Shown: positions 1-6,744 of the stretch, in pieces | Numbering within the stretch: position 1 is the stretch's first letter | Layout: the number at the start of each line of letters is the position of its first letter | Source: CAYQTL01 sp964420405 | GTDB lineage: Bacteria > Acidobacteriota > Thermoanaerobaculia > Thermoanaerobaculales > Sulfomarinibacteraceae | Direction: 5' to 3' | Assembly (NCBI GenBank): GCA_964420405.1 | Contig: CAYQTL010000004.1 | Location: forward strand, 1-64,000 | Length of the DNA: 64,000 nt | Notes under the pieces: model-generated | Seen by the model: the letters and a program-made list of their open reading frames with translations, nothing else | Told to the model about the DNA's origin: nothing | Database searches by the model: none | Position numbers and translations under genes: made by a program

Positions 1-51
1 GTCTCGCTCCGGGATTTGTTAAGAATATATAGGAAATGGAGCACGAGTGGC

Positions 52-762
52 ATGCCGGAATGTGGTCGACACGGCCCCGCGGCACCTCCAGCGGCGGCGG
101 TACTGGTGTCGGGGGGTGCGGACTCGGCGACGGTGCTGGCGATCGCGCGGGAGGAGGGGTTCGACTGCCACTGCCTGACGGTGGACTACGGGCAGCGGCA
201 CCGGGTCGAGCTGGAGGCGGCGGCGCGGGTGGCGGAGGCGCTGGGGGCCGCATCCCACCGGATCGTGCGGTTGGACCTCCGCGCGATCGGGGGCTCGGCG
301 CTGACGGACGACATCGCGGTGCCGAAGGACGGCGATCCCGGGGCCGGCGGGGTGCCGGTGACCTACGTACCCGCCCGCAACACGGTGCTGCTGGCGCTCC
401 TGCTCGGGCTCGCCGAGGTGGTCGGCGCGACCGACCTGTGGATCGGGGCCACCGCGGTGGACTACTCGGGCTACCCCGACTGCCGGCCGGCGTTCCTCGA
501 GGCGTTCGAGCGGCTCGCCGGGTTGGCGACGGTGGCCGGCGCCGAGGAGGGTGCCCGGTATCGCGTGCGCGCCCCGCTGCTCGAGCTGACGAAGGCCGAG
601 ATCATCCGCCGCGGCACGACGCTCGGTGTCGACTACGGCCTGACGTGGTCGTGCTACGACCCGGTGCCGCCCGCCCTCGCGTGCGGCCGCTGCGACAGCT
701 GCATCCTCCGCCGCCGCGGATTCGTCGAGGCCGGCGTCCCCGACCCCACCACCTACGCCTGA
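52..762 (+). CDS. queC: 7-cyano-7-deazaguanine synthase QueC
   Basis: QueC converts 7-carboxy-7-deazaguanine to preQ0 with ATP and ammonia, in the queuosine and deazapurine pathway in the cytosol. The 236-residue product has the PP-loop motif SGGADS near residue 20, GQRH near residue 45, and the family motif DYSGYPDCRP in the middle. Four C-terminal cysteines (about 201, 211, 214 and 217, in CGRCDSC) form the expected zinc site. The reading frame extends upstream to a TTG at 16, but ATG 52 gives the usual family length and puts the PP-loop at the right distance from the N-terminus. No other queuosine gene lies in the window. Family identity is clear; only the exact start is uncertain. Confidence 0.95.
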   Translation: MPECGRHGPAAPPAAAVLVSGGADSATVLAIAREEGFDCHCLTVDYGQRHRVELEAAARVAEALGAASHRIVRLDLRAIGGSALTDDIAVPKDGDPGAGGVPVTYVPARNTVLLALLLGLAEVVGATDLWIGATAVDYSGYPDCRPAFLEAFERLAGLATVAGAEEGARYRVRAPLLELTKAEIIRRGTTLGVDYGLTWSCYDPVPPALACGRCDSCILRRRGFVEAGVPDPTTYA

Positions 763-768
763 GACGAC

Positions 769-802
769 ATCCCGATCCCGATCCCGATCCCGACGAGATC
801 GT
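769..802. repeat. GATCCC hexamer run after queC
   Basis: About five tandem copies of the hexamer ATCCCG, starting seven bases after the queC stop and ending in CGACGAGATCG. It belongs to the dispersed hexamer family that recurs across this window. The rest of 803-987 shows no gene. Confidence 0.9.
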
Positions 803-987
803 CCCCCCGACTGGCCTTCATCGCAACGACGTGGAGGCGCGTTTCGGAGGGCGAGCGCCGGCGCCGGCGACCGCCCCTCGGCGACACCGCCTCTGCGCCT
901 CCGCGCCTGGGCGTGGAGAACCCGATCGCCCGAACCCCGCACACCGCTCACCGCGAGCCCTCCCCACCCCACCGACAGGAGAGGACC

Positions 988-1022
988 TTGACAGACGACC
1001 CCGGTAGTACTACCTTGGTAGT
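988..1022 (+). promoter_or_regulatory. Promoter with BlaI-type operator
   Basis: A consensus -35 TTGACA (988-993) is followed after 17 bases by TACCTT (1011-1016) as a -10. A perfect inverted repeat, ACTACC-TT-GGTAGT (1009-1022), covers the -10. BlaI/MecI/CopY repressors bind short palindromes of this shape, with TAC/GTA half-sites near the promoter core, so autorepression of the repressor-peptidase operon starting at 1038 is likely. The promoter and palindrome are visible; binding by the adjacent BlaI-like protein is inferred. Confidence 0.7.
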
Positions 1023-1037
1023 CGAAACGGAGGACGG

Positions 1038-1409
1038 ATGGCGAGGACGACGCTCGGAGACCTGCAGCACGCGATCATGACGGTGCTGTGGGAGCGCGGC
1101 GAAGCGACCTCGGCAGAGGTCCACGGGGCCCTCGCGGCCGACCGTGGGCTCGCGCCGACGACCATCGCCACCATGCTGCGCAAGATGGAGGACAAAGGCG
1201 TGGTCGCCCACCGGGCCGAGGGCCGGCAGTACGTCTACCGCCCGACGGTCACCGAGGACGAGGTCCGCCGCTCGATGGTCGGCGAGCTGGTCGAGCGCCT
1301 GTTCGCGGGCGACCCGTCGGCGCTGGTGTCGCACCTCCTCGAGGAGGGCGAGGTGGACGCCGAGACCCTCTCCCGGCTGCGCGCCCGGCTCCGGGAGGAC
1401 GGGTCGTGA
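1038..1409 (+). CDS. BlaI/MecI/CopY-family transcriptional repressor
   Basis: A 123-residue winged-helix repressor of the penicillinase-repressor family. The N-terminal half (ARTTLGDLQHAIMTVLWE, then TIATMLRKMEDKG as recognition helix and VVAHRAEGRQYVYRP as wing) is typical; the C-terminal third (VERLFAGDPSALVSHLLEE) is the dimerisation helix region. These proteins are inactivated by cleavage when a paired membrane metallopeptidase is triggered. The next gene encodes such an M56 peptidase and overlaps the stop in GTGA, so the two form a signalling pair. A palindrome over the promoter is the probable operator. No beta-lactamase or copper gene is adjacent, so the regulated target outside the operon is unknown. 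Confidence 0.9.
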   Translation: MARTTLGDLQHAIMTVLWERGEATSAEVHGALAADRGLAPTTIATMLRKMEDKGVVAHRAEGRQYVYRPTVTEDEVRRSMVGELVERLFAGDPSALVSHLLEEGEVDAETLSRLRARLREDGS

Positions 1410-3091
1410 CCGCGGCCCTGTCGTGGCTCGCGACCTACCTCGTCCACAGCACCGTGCTGCTGTCGGCGGCATGGCTCGCGGACCGGCTCGCGGGCCGGCG
1501 GCTGCCCGCGATCGCGGAGACCGCGTGGCGTGCCGCCCTCGTCGGCGGCCTGCTGTCGGCGACGCTGCACAGCGCGGCCCAGCCCGGGCTGGTGCTGCGG
1601 CCGCTGGCGGCGCGAGCTGCCCCGCCGGCGGGCCACGGCATGACGACCGCGGCGACCGTCCCGCTCCCCACCGCCGGCGCCGGGTCACGGTCGGCCCCCT
1701 CCCGATCCGCGACGGATCGGGTCGCGCACCTGCTCCCCTCCTTCGCCGCCATCGCCTGGCCATCCGGTGCGGCGGTGCTGCTTCTCAGGCTGGGCGCCTC
1801 CGCGGTCGCCCTCCGGAAGCTGCTGCGGCTCCGCCGCCCGCGTCCCCCTGGCCGGCTCGTGCGCCGGCTCGCCCTCAGGCTCGGGATCCGGCGGCAGGTC
1901 GCGGTGTCGACCTCGCGGGCGATCCCGGTTCCGTTCACCACCGGCGTGCTCCGGCCCGAGGTGTGCTGCCCCGAGCGGTTGTTCGCCGACCTCCCCGCGG
2001 GGCACCAGGAGGGTGTCCTCGCCCACGAGCTGGCCCACGTCCGGCGCCACGACGTCGCCTGGCGACGGGCGGTCCGCGGGCTCGAGGCGGTGCTGTGGCC
2101 GCAGCCACTGCTGCGCGTCGCCCGCCGCCGGCTGGAGGCCCTCGGCGAGACCCGCTGCGACCTGCTCGCGGCAGCCTGCACCGGCCGCCCGCGCGAGCTC
2201 GCGAGCTGCCTGGTCGAGGTCGCCGCCTGGACCCGGCACCCTCCGGCGCCGCTCGCCGCGATGGCACCCGGCGCCGGCCTCGACGAACGCGTCCGACGAC
2301 TGCTGGAGGAACCCGTGACCGACAGTCCCCGCCACCCCTGGTCCGCGCCGGTCGCAGCGGCTGCGACGGTGCTCATCGCGATCTGTCTGCCGGCGCTGTC
2401 GTTCGTGGACGCCGCGCCGGCGGCACCACCGCCCCCGTCGCCCGGCGCGTCCGAGCACGCGAGCGCACCGCCCGCACCGGAGGCGACCGGGCGGCGGGCC
2501 CCGGCGACCGCCCCGGAGGCGCCTCCCGAGCCGGCCGCGCCCGCCCCGGCCCCGGCGATCTCGGCCCCGACGGCCCCCGTCGCGCCGGCGCCCGAGCCGC
2601 ACCCGCTCGCGATCGAGGATGCGATCGTCGAGGGGCTGGCCTCGAAGGCGGTCCTCGCCGAGGACGCCGACCCTGCCGAGGTCCGTCGGATCGTCGAGGA
2701 GATCGTCGCGCGGGAGGTGGAACGCCATCGCGAGATCCGGGACGAGGAAAGGCGGGTGGCCCGGGAGCGCCGGGAGATCGAGCGCCAGCGCGCCCGCGAG
2801 CTCGAGCGGCGAGTCCGCGAGGAGGCGGAGACAGCCGCCCAGGCCGTGTCGCAGGAGCAGCTCGAGCTGCGGGTGCAGGAGCTGGTCGAGCGCCGGATGG
2901 CCGAGCGCCGGGAGCTGGAGGAGCTCGCTCGGGAGCTGGCCGACGACGAGGCCTGGCTCGACGCCGAAGCGGCCGAGCTCGAGGCCCGCGCCCGCGCTCT
3001 CGCCGAGGAGCAGGAGCGCCTCCGCGAGGAGGTCCGCCGCCTCGCCGAGGAGGCCACGCCCCGCCGCGACGACCCCGAGCGAGGAGAGTGA
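1406..3091 (+). CDS. M56-family (BlaR1-like) membrane metallopeptidase with coiled-coil C-terminus
   Basis: The 561-residue protein starts at a GTG overlapping the repressor stop. Hydrophobic segments lie near residues 8-28, 46-60 and 110-135, another near 310-330. The zinc site HELAH is at about residues 207-211 within HELAHVRRHD, and an ELASCLVEVA-type segment follows as in M56 peptidases. In BlaR1 the C-terminus is an extracytoplasmic penicillin-binding domain. Here it is replaced by an Ala/Pro-rich linker (roughly 335-400) and a long Glu/Arg-rich predicted coiled coil (roughly 430-555). The protein probably cleaves the adjacent BlaI-like repressor on receiving a signal, but the signal is unlikely to be beta-lactam acylation. 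Family assignment is firm; sensing mode is inferred. Confidence 0.88.
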   Translation: MTAALSWLATYLVHSTVLLSAAWLADRLAGRRLPAIAETAWRAALVGGLLSATLHSAAQPGLVLRPLAARAAPPAGHGMTTAATVPLPTAGAGSRSAPSRSATDRVAHLLPSFAAIAWPSGAAVLLLRLGASAVALRKLLRLRRPRPPGRLVRRLALRLGIRRQVAVSTSRAIPVPFTTGVLRPEVCCPERLFADLPAGHQEGVLAHELAHVRRHDVAWRRAVRGLEAVLWPQPLLRVARRRLEALGETRCDLLAAACTGRPRELASCLVEVAAWTRHPPAPLAAMAPGAGLDERVRRLLEEPVTDSPRHPWSAPVAAAATVLIAICLPALSFVDAAPAAPPPPSPGASEHASAPPAPEATGRRAPATAPEAPPEPAAPAPAPAISAPTAPVAPAPEPHPLAIEDAIVEGLASKAVLAEDADPAEVRRIVEEIVAREVERHREIRDEERRVARERREIERQRARELERRVREEAETAAQAVSQEQLELRVQELVERRMAERRELEELARELADDEAWLDAEAAELEARARALAEEQERLREEVRRLAEEATPRRDDPERGE

Positions 3092-3145
3092 GCAGCAGCA
3101 CGGGCGTCGACCCCCGACCCGGGGGCGAGGTCCATCGCAGCCCCT

Positions 3146-3287
3146 CGATCCCATCCCGATTCCGATGATCCCGGCCCCGGGCCGCCGGCGACGGCCACGA
3201 CCACGGTGACGGATCGATCGTGGCGCCGCTCGGTGTGTCCCAGCTCGAGCGCGTCCACGTCGGAAACGGGATCGGGATCGGAAGCGG
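3146..3287. repeat. Inverted pair of GATCCC hexamer runs between convergent genes
   Basis: A left run reading CGATCCCATCCCGATTCCG (3146-3164) and a right run reading GGAAACGGGATCGGGATCGG (from 3262) face each other across about 95 bases, between the M56 peptidase gene and the converging feoB. The arms could pair in RNA or as a cruciform. No gene lies inside. Confidence 0.75.
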
Positions 3288-3295
3288 CGATCGCC

Positions 3296-5215
3296 TCAGG
3301 CGAGAACGGCGAAAGCGGCGCGGTTGGCGACGGCGATGACGACCGCGGCGACGACGGTGAACGCGGAGATCCACGCGGTGTCCCGCCAGCCGAGCTCCCT
3401 CGCCATCACCGCCACCGTCGCCACGCACGGCACGTAGAACACCACGAAGAGCGTGAAGGTCATGAGCTGGGCGGAGGACATCACCGTCGCGACATGGGCC
3501 GTGCCCAGCGCCTGGACCAGCATCACCATCGTCAGCTCCTTGCGCATGATGCCGAACACCAGCGTCATCCCGACCGCCGCCGGCAGGCCCAGAGTCCACA
3601 CGGTCAGCGGCGCGAGGATGGCGTTGATGGTCTCCGCGGCGTCCGCCCACTCGAGCACGCCGAGCACCACCGATGAGGCGATCAGCAGCGGCCAGGCGAT
3701 GGTGATGAACTCCTTCAGCGTCAGCCAGGTCTTGGCGACGAGGGTACCCCCGGACGGCAGGCTCAGGTCCGGAATCTCGAGGATCAGGCCCGGCGAGCGG
3801 CCCTTGAGGCGCCGCGCCAGGACGTGGCCGACGACCACGATGAACACCAGGTTGAGCAGGTAGACGCCGAGTGCCCACCACGGACCGAGGTAGGCCGCCA
3901 CCAGGCCGAAGATGACGATGGTCCGTGCCGAGCAGGGCACGAAGGCCGCCAGCGCCGCCGTCAGGCGGCGGTCCTTCTTCGACTCGAGAATCCGGGTCGC
4001 CATGATCGCCGGCACCGAGCAGCCGTAGCCCAGCACCAGCGGCAGCACGGACTTGCCGTGCAGGCCGAGCCGGTGCATCAGGCTGTCGAGGATGTACGCC
4101 ATCCGCGGCAGGTAGCCGGTGTCCTCGAGCACGGCGAGGCCGACGAGGAACGGCAGCAGGTAGGGCAGCACGATCGCGACGCCCCCGGCGAAGCCCATCA
4201 CGACTCCGCTGGCGAGGGTCTCGGTGAGGGAGCCGGCGGCGAACATGCCGGCGATCGAGGCGTCGACCCGCTCGAACAGCTGCATGAGCGGCTCCTCGAG
4301 GCGCTGGCCGACGCCGAACACGACCCAGAACAGGCCGCCGAGGATCACCACCATCAGCGGACCGCCGGTCCACGGGTGCAGCAGCACGCGGTCGACCGAC
4401 TCCCGCCAGCCGAGCTTCGGCGGCCGGTGGGAGACGACCCGGTCCTCGATCGCGTGGGCCACCGCGTGGCGGTTGCCGGACACCACCTGGTCGGCGGTCC
4501 AACCGTGGGCGTTCTGGAGGTCGGCAATGATCGCCGCGACCCGGGTCCGGAGCTCGGAGTGCCTCAGGTAGACCCTCTTCTCGATGTACGGGTCCCGCTC
4601 GAGCAGCTTGGACGCCAGCAGCCGGTGCGGGATCGTCTCCTCGACCTCGTGCTCGGCGAGCAGCCGGACGACGGCGTCGAGGGATGCCTCCACCTCGCGG
4701 TCGAACGAGCGCCGCTCGTTCGCGATCGCCCCGTGGGCCGCCTGCAGCGCGGTGCGGAAGAGGGACTTGAGGCCGCGCCCACGGCGACCGATGGTCGGCA
4801 CCACCGGCACGCCCAGCTCGACAGACAGCGCCTCCACGTCCACCTCGATGCCGTGACGGTGCGCCTCGTCCATCATGTTGAGGGCGACCACCACGGGCCG
4901 CCCGAGCTCGATCAGCTGGAGCGTCAGCTCGAGTGAGCGGCCGAGCCGGCTCGCGTCGACCACGTCGATGACGACGTCGTACTCCTCGTCGAACAGGTAG
5001 CGCGCCGCCTCGCCGGCCGAGTCGTCGGTGGACGTCAGCGAGTAGATCCCCGGAAGGTCGACGACCTCGGCCTCCCAGCCCTGGATCAGCGCCCGGCTGA
5101 CGGTGTAGCTGACCGAGGAGCCCGGAAAGTTGGCGGTCGCCGAGCGGTAGCCCGCGACGGCGTTGAAGATCGTGCTCTTGCCGGAGTTGGGCTGGCCGGC
5201 GAGGAGGAACCTCAT
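3296..5215 (-). CDS. feoB: Ferrous iron transport protein B (FeoB)
   Basis: FeoB is the GTPase-linked inner-membrane Fe(II) importer. The 639-residue protein opens with its G domain: G1 GQPNSGKS at residues 7-14, G3 DLPG, and G4 NMMD near residue 120. A helical spacer domain follows. The membrane part has the two Gate regions with GYGCSVPAIMATRI and, further on, FVPCSARTIV, whose cysteines line the proposed pore. The ATG overlaps the feoA stop in ATGA, so translation is coupled. The length is somewhat shorter than E. coli FeoB (773) because the N- and C-terminal extensions are small. No FeoC is seen. The identification is secure. Confidence 0.96.
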   Translation of the reverse strand: MRFLLAGQPNSGKSTIFNAVAGYRSATANFPGSSVSYTVSRALIQGWEAEVVDLPGIYSLTSTDDSAGEAARYLFDEEYDVVIDVVDASRLGRSLELTLQLIELGRPVVVALNMMDEAHRHGIEVDVEALSVELGVPVVPTIGRRGRGLKSLFRTALQAAHGAIANERRSFDREVEASLDAVVRLLAEHEVEETIPHRLLASKLLERDPYIEKRVYLRHSELRTRVAAIIADLQNAHGWTADQVVSGNRHAVAHAIEDRVVSHRPPKLGWRESVDRVLLHPWTGGPLMVVILGGLFWVVFGVGQRLEEPLMQLFERVDASIAGMFAAGSLTETLASGVVMGFAGGVAIVLPYLLPFLVGLAVLEDTGYLPRMAYILDSLMHRLGLHGKSVLPLVLGYGCSVPAIMATRILESKKDRRLTAALAAFVPCSARTIVIFGLVAAYLGPWWALGVYLLNLVFIVVVGHVLARRLKGRSPGLILEIPDLSLPSGGTLVAKTWLTLKEFITIAWPLLIASSVVLGVLEWADAAETINAILAPLTVWTLGLPAAVGMTLVFGIMRKELTMVMLVQALGTAHVATVMSSAQLMTFTLFVVFYVPCVATVAVMARELGWRDTAWISAFTVVAAVVIAVANRAAFAVLA

Positions 5216-5493
5216 GAGGGGGCGAGGCTCATCTCGGCCCGGCCGTCGCCGAGACGGCCGAGCTCGTCCACGTGGTCGATGCGGATCTTGTCGGCGACGC
5301 CGCGGCCGAGCGCCACCCGGCTGCCGTGCACCTCGACCAGGATCGGACCACGGAACGGCGCGCGGGACAGCACCCGCAGCCAGTCGCCGACGTGGATTCC
5401 GAGCTCGTTGAGGTGGGAGCGGACGCCGTGTCCGCCGTCGATGAGGATGACGCGGGCGTTGTGTCCGGACTCGAGCTCCAGCAGGCTGTGCAC
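5212..5493 (-). CDS. feoA: Ferrous iron transport protein A (FeoA)
   Basis: A 93-residue SH3-like FeoA protein, a small cytosolic partner that supports FeoB. Visible family features are LNELGIHVGDWLRVLSRAPF and the closing strand region VHGSRVALGRGVADKIRID. It begins at a GTG; a purine-rich GGGGAGG lies about ten bases upstream. It overlaps feoB by four bases. A good sigma-70-like promoter lies just upstream, so feoA-feoB form a two-gene operon. Confidence 0.9.
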   Translation of the reverse strand: MHSLLELESGHNARVILIDGGHGVRSHLNELGIHVGDWLRVLSRAPFRGPILVEVHGSRVALGRGVADKIRIDHVDELGRLGDGRAEMSLAPS

Positions 5494-5518
5494 CTCGGAG
5501 GCCCCTCCCCGGTGCAGG

Positions 5519-5547
5519 AGTGTAGCGCAGAAGACGGCTCGTGTTAA
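5519..5547 (-). promoter_or_regulatory. Sigma-70-like promoter of feoAB
   Basis: On the minus strand TTAACA (5547-5542) is separated by exactly 17 bases from TACACT (5524-5519). Transcription would begin about 20 bases before the feoA GTG, leaving room for the Shine-Dalgarno. Both hexamers and the spacing are close to consensus. Confidence 0.65.
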
Positions 5548-5604
5548 GCCGGTCCGAAGCTCGGATTCGACGGATCAAGCGTCCGCCGCTCAGTGACTTG
5601 CGGC

Positions 5605-5629
5605 GGAAATGAATGTCAATTCAGTTTCC
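5605..5629. promoter_or_regulatory. AT-rich imperfect palindrome upstream of feoAB
   Basis: GGAAATGAAT (5605-5614) and ATTCAGTTTCC (5619-5629) are complementary apart from one bulged base, with GTCA between them. The site is strikingly AT-rich in a 70 percent GC background and lies about 60 bases upstream of the feoAB -35. It could be a metalloregulator site, but it does not match the Fur or DtxR consensus I know, and its distance from the promoter is against simple repression. Confidence 0.35.
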
Positions 5630-6130
5630 GGAGTTGAGACGGTGGTTCACCGGCGGTTCTCCGTCTGGATCGCCCCAGGGCCGGTGCCGGCCGGCAGACC
5701 CGCGCTGGCGCCCGCGACAGTCGAGCTCACCTCCCGGCCGGGTCTCGCGGCAGCGGTCGGAGTCCGGCGTCAGGGGCAGCGACAGATGTCAGGGTCAGCG
5801 TCAGGTGAGAGCGTCCGCGTCAGCGTGCAGCCTGTCACGGATCCGACGCCACCTCGAGGACGGTGGCCTCCGCCCCCGTCCGCGTCCGCGTCCGTGCCCG
5901 AACGGCATCGGCCTCACTCCGCGACACCGATCGGTTCCGCTGCCCCCTTCGCCACCGTATCCCGGCCGATGTCGCTGACCCTGACCCCGCCCCTGTGGCC
6001 GGCACGGACACTGGATCGGAGGGCACGCACGGACGCGGTCGCGGGAGGGACGCGACCGCGGTCGCCGGAGGGCTGGGGCGGTCGCTGTGGCCTTCATCCG
6101 TCCTGAGCGACGGTGCAGCGGGTGGGGGGC

Positions 6131-6180
6131 CCTTCGACTCCCTCCGCGTCCTGAAGGACGCTCCGCTCGCTCAGGATGAC
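6131..6180. repeat. CAGGATGAC-type hairpin repeat, copy 1
   Basis: A 50-base unit beginning CCTTCGACTCC and ending GCTCAGGATGAC, with an internal hairpin GCGTCCTGAAGGACGC. A second copy is at 28437-28486. In both places the unit lies just upstream of a CCGTAGCGCC-bounded repeat. Confidence 0.8.
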
Positions 6181-6195
6181 GAGAGGGCGGCGCTT

Positions 6196-6404
6196 CGTAG
6201 CGCCACCTTCCAGGTGGCAGGCTTCGCGGGCCGATGCAGGCTCCCGCAGANNNNNNNNNNNNNNNNNNNNNNNNNNNNNNNNNNNNNNNNNNNNNNNNNN
6301 NNNNNNNNNNNNNNNNNNNNNNNNNNNNNNNNNNNNNNNNNNNNNNNNNNGCAGGAGGCACCAGGTTCCAACACTGCTTGCCGGCTGGAAGCCGGCGCTA
6401 CGGG
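6196..6404. repeat. CCGTAGCGCC-bounded repeat, copy 1, interrupted by N
   Basis: The left arm begins CGTAGCGCCACCTTCCAGG and the right arm ends CCGGCTGGAAGCCGGCGCT plus ACGGG, forming imperfect terminal inverted repeats of about 25 bases. The two halves match the uninterrupted copy at 6481-6593 apart from the N run between them. A further partial right-arm unit is at about 6413-6480. Confidence 0.8.
6251..6350. other. Assembly gap (100 N)
   Basis: Exactly 100 unknown bases, a common scaffold placeholder. The left flank ends CTCCCGCAGA and the right flank begins GCAGGAGGCACC. In the intact repeat copy downstream these same sequences are joined by only TC. The true gap may therefore be as small as 2 bases, or hold whole extra repeat units. 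Confidence 0.97.
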
Positions 6405-6480
6405 CAGGCTTCGCAGGCCGTCGCGAGCTCCCGCAGATCGGCGCACCATGCTCGGACACCGCATGCCGGCTGGAAGCCCG

Positions 6481-6593
6481 CCCGTAGCGCCACCTTCCAG
6501 GTGGCAGGCTTCGCGGGCCGATGCAGGCTCCCGCAGATCGCAGGAGGCACCAGGTTCCAACACTGCTTGCCGGCTGGAAGCCGGCGCTACGGG
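6481..6593. repeat. CCGTAGCGCC-bounded repeat, copy 2 (intact)
   Basis: The complete unit is about 113 bases with terminal inverted repeats (CCGTAGCGCC...GGCAG against CTTGCCGG...GGCGCTACGG). Each terminus also folds on itself, as in GCCACCTTCCAGGTGGC. The architecture resembles REP-type or miniature palindromic elements. No transposase is present nearby. Confidence 0.8.
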
Positions 6594-6744
6594 CGCCCGC
6601 TCATCCCGGGGGGTCGCCGGGCGCGACGCGCACGAGCAAGCCGGCGCGACGGGACGGCGCCATCCGCGCGGCTGGAGACCGGTGCCGCCGGGCGATTCGA
6701 CGGCGGCTCCGGCCGCAGTAGAATCCCCCACCGGGGAGGCCGAG

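Larger units (their letters stand above)
5630..6744. other. Gene-free, repeat-rich intergenic region with assembly gap
   Basis: No credible gene is seen here. The stretch holds GTCCGC-type runs (about 5868-5903), mixed CAGCGACAG/GTCAGGGTCAGCG short repeats (5770-5840), a CAGGATGAC-type hairpin (6131-6180), copies of the CCGTAGCGCC-bounded repeat (6196-6593) and a run of N. Open frames spanning it are antisense or pass through N and have no family resemblance. TAGAAT (6719-6724) is a likely -10 for hutU. Confidence 0.8.

Noticed and set aside
5605..5629. Fur box upstream of feoAB
   Set aside because: The palindrome does not match the GATAAT-based Fur consensus and lies far from the promoter; kept only as an unassigned palindrome.
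5863..6744. Open frame running through the N gap into hutU
   Set aside because: It crosses unknown bases and repeats, and hutU has a clear Shine-Dalgarno and ATG at 6745.
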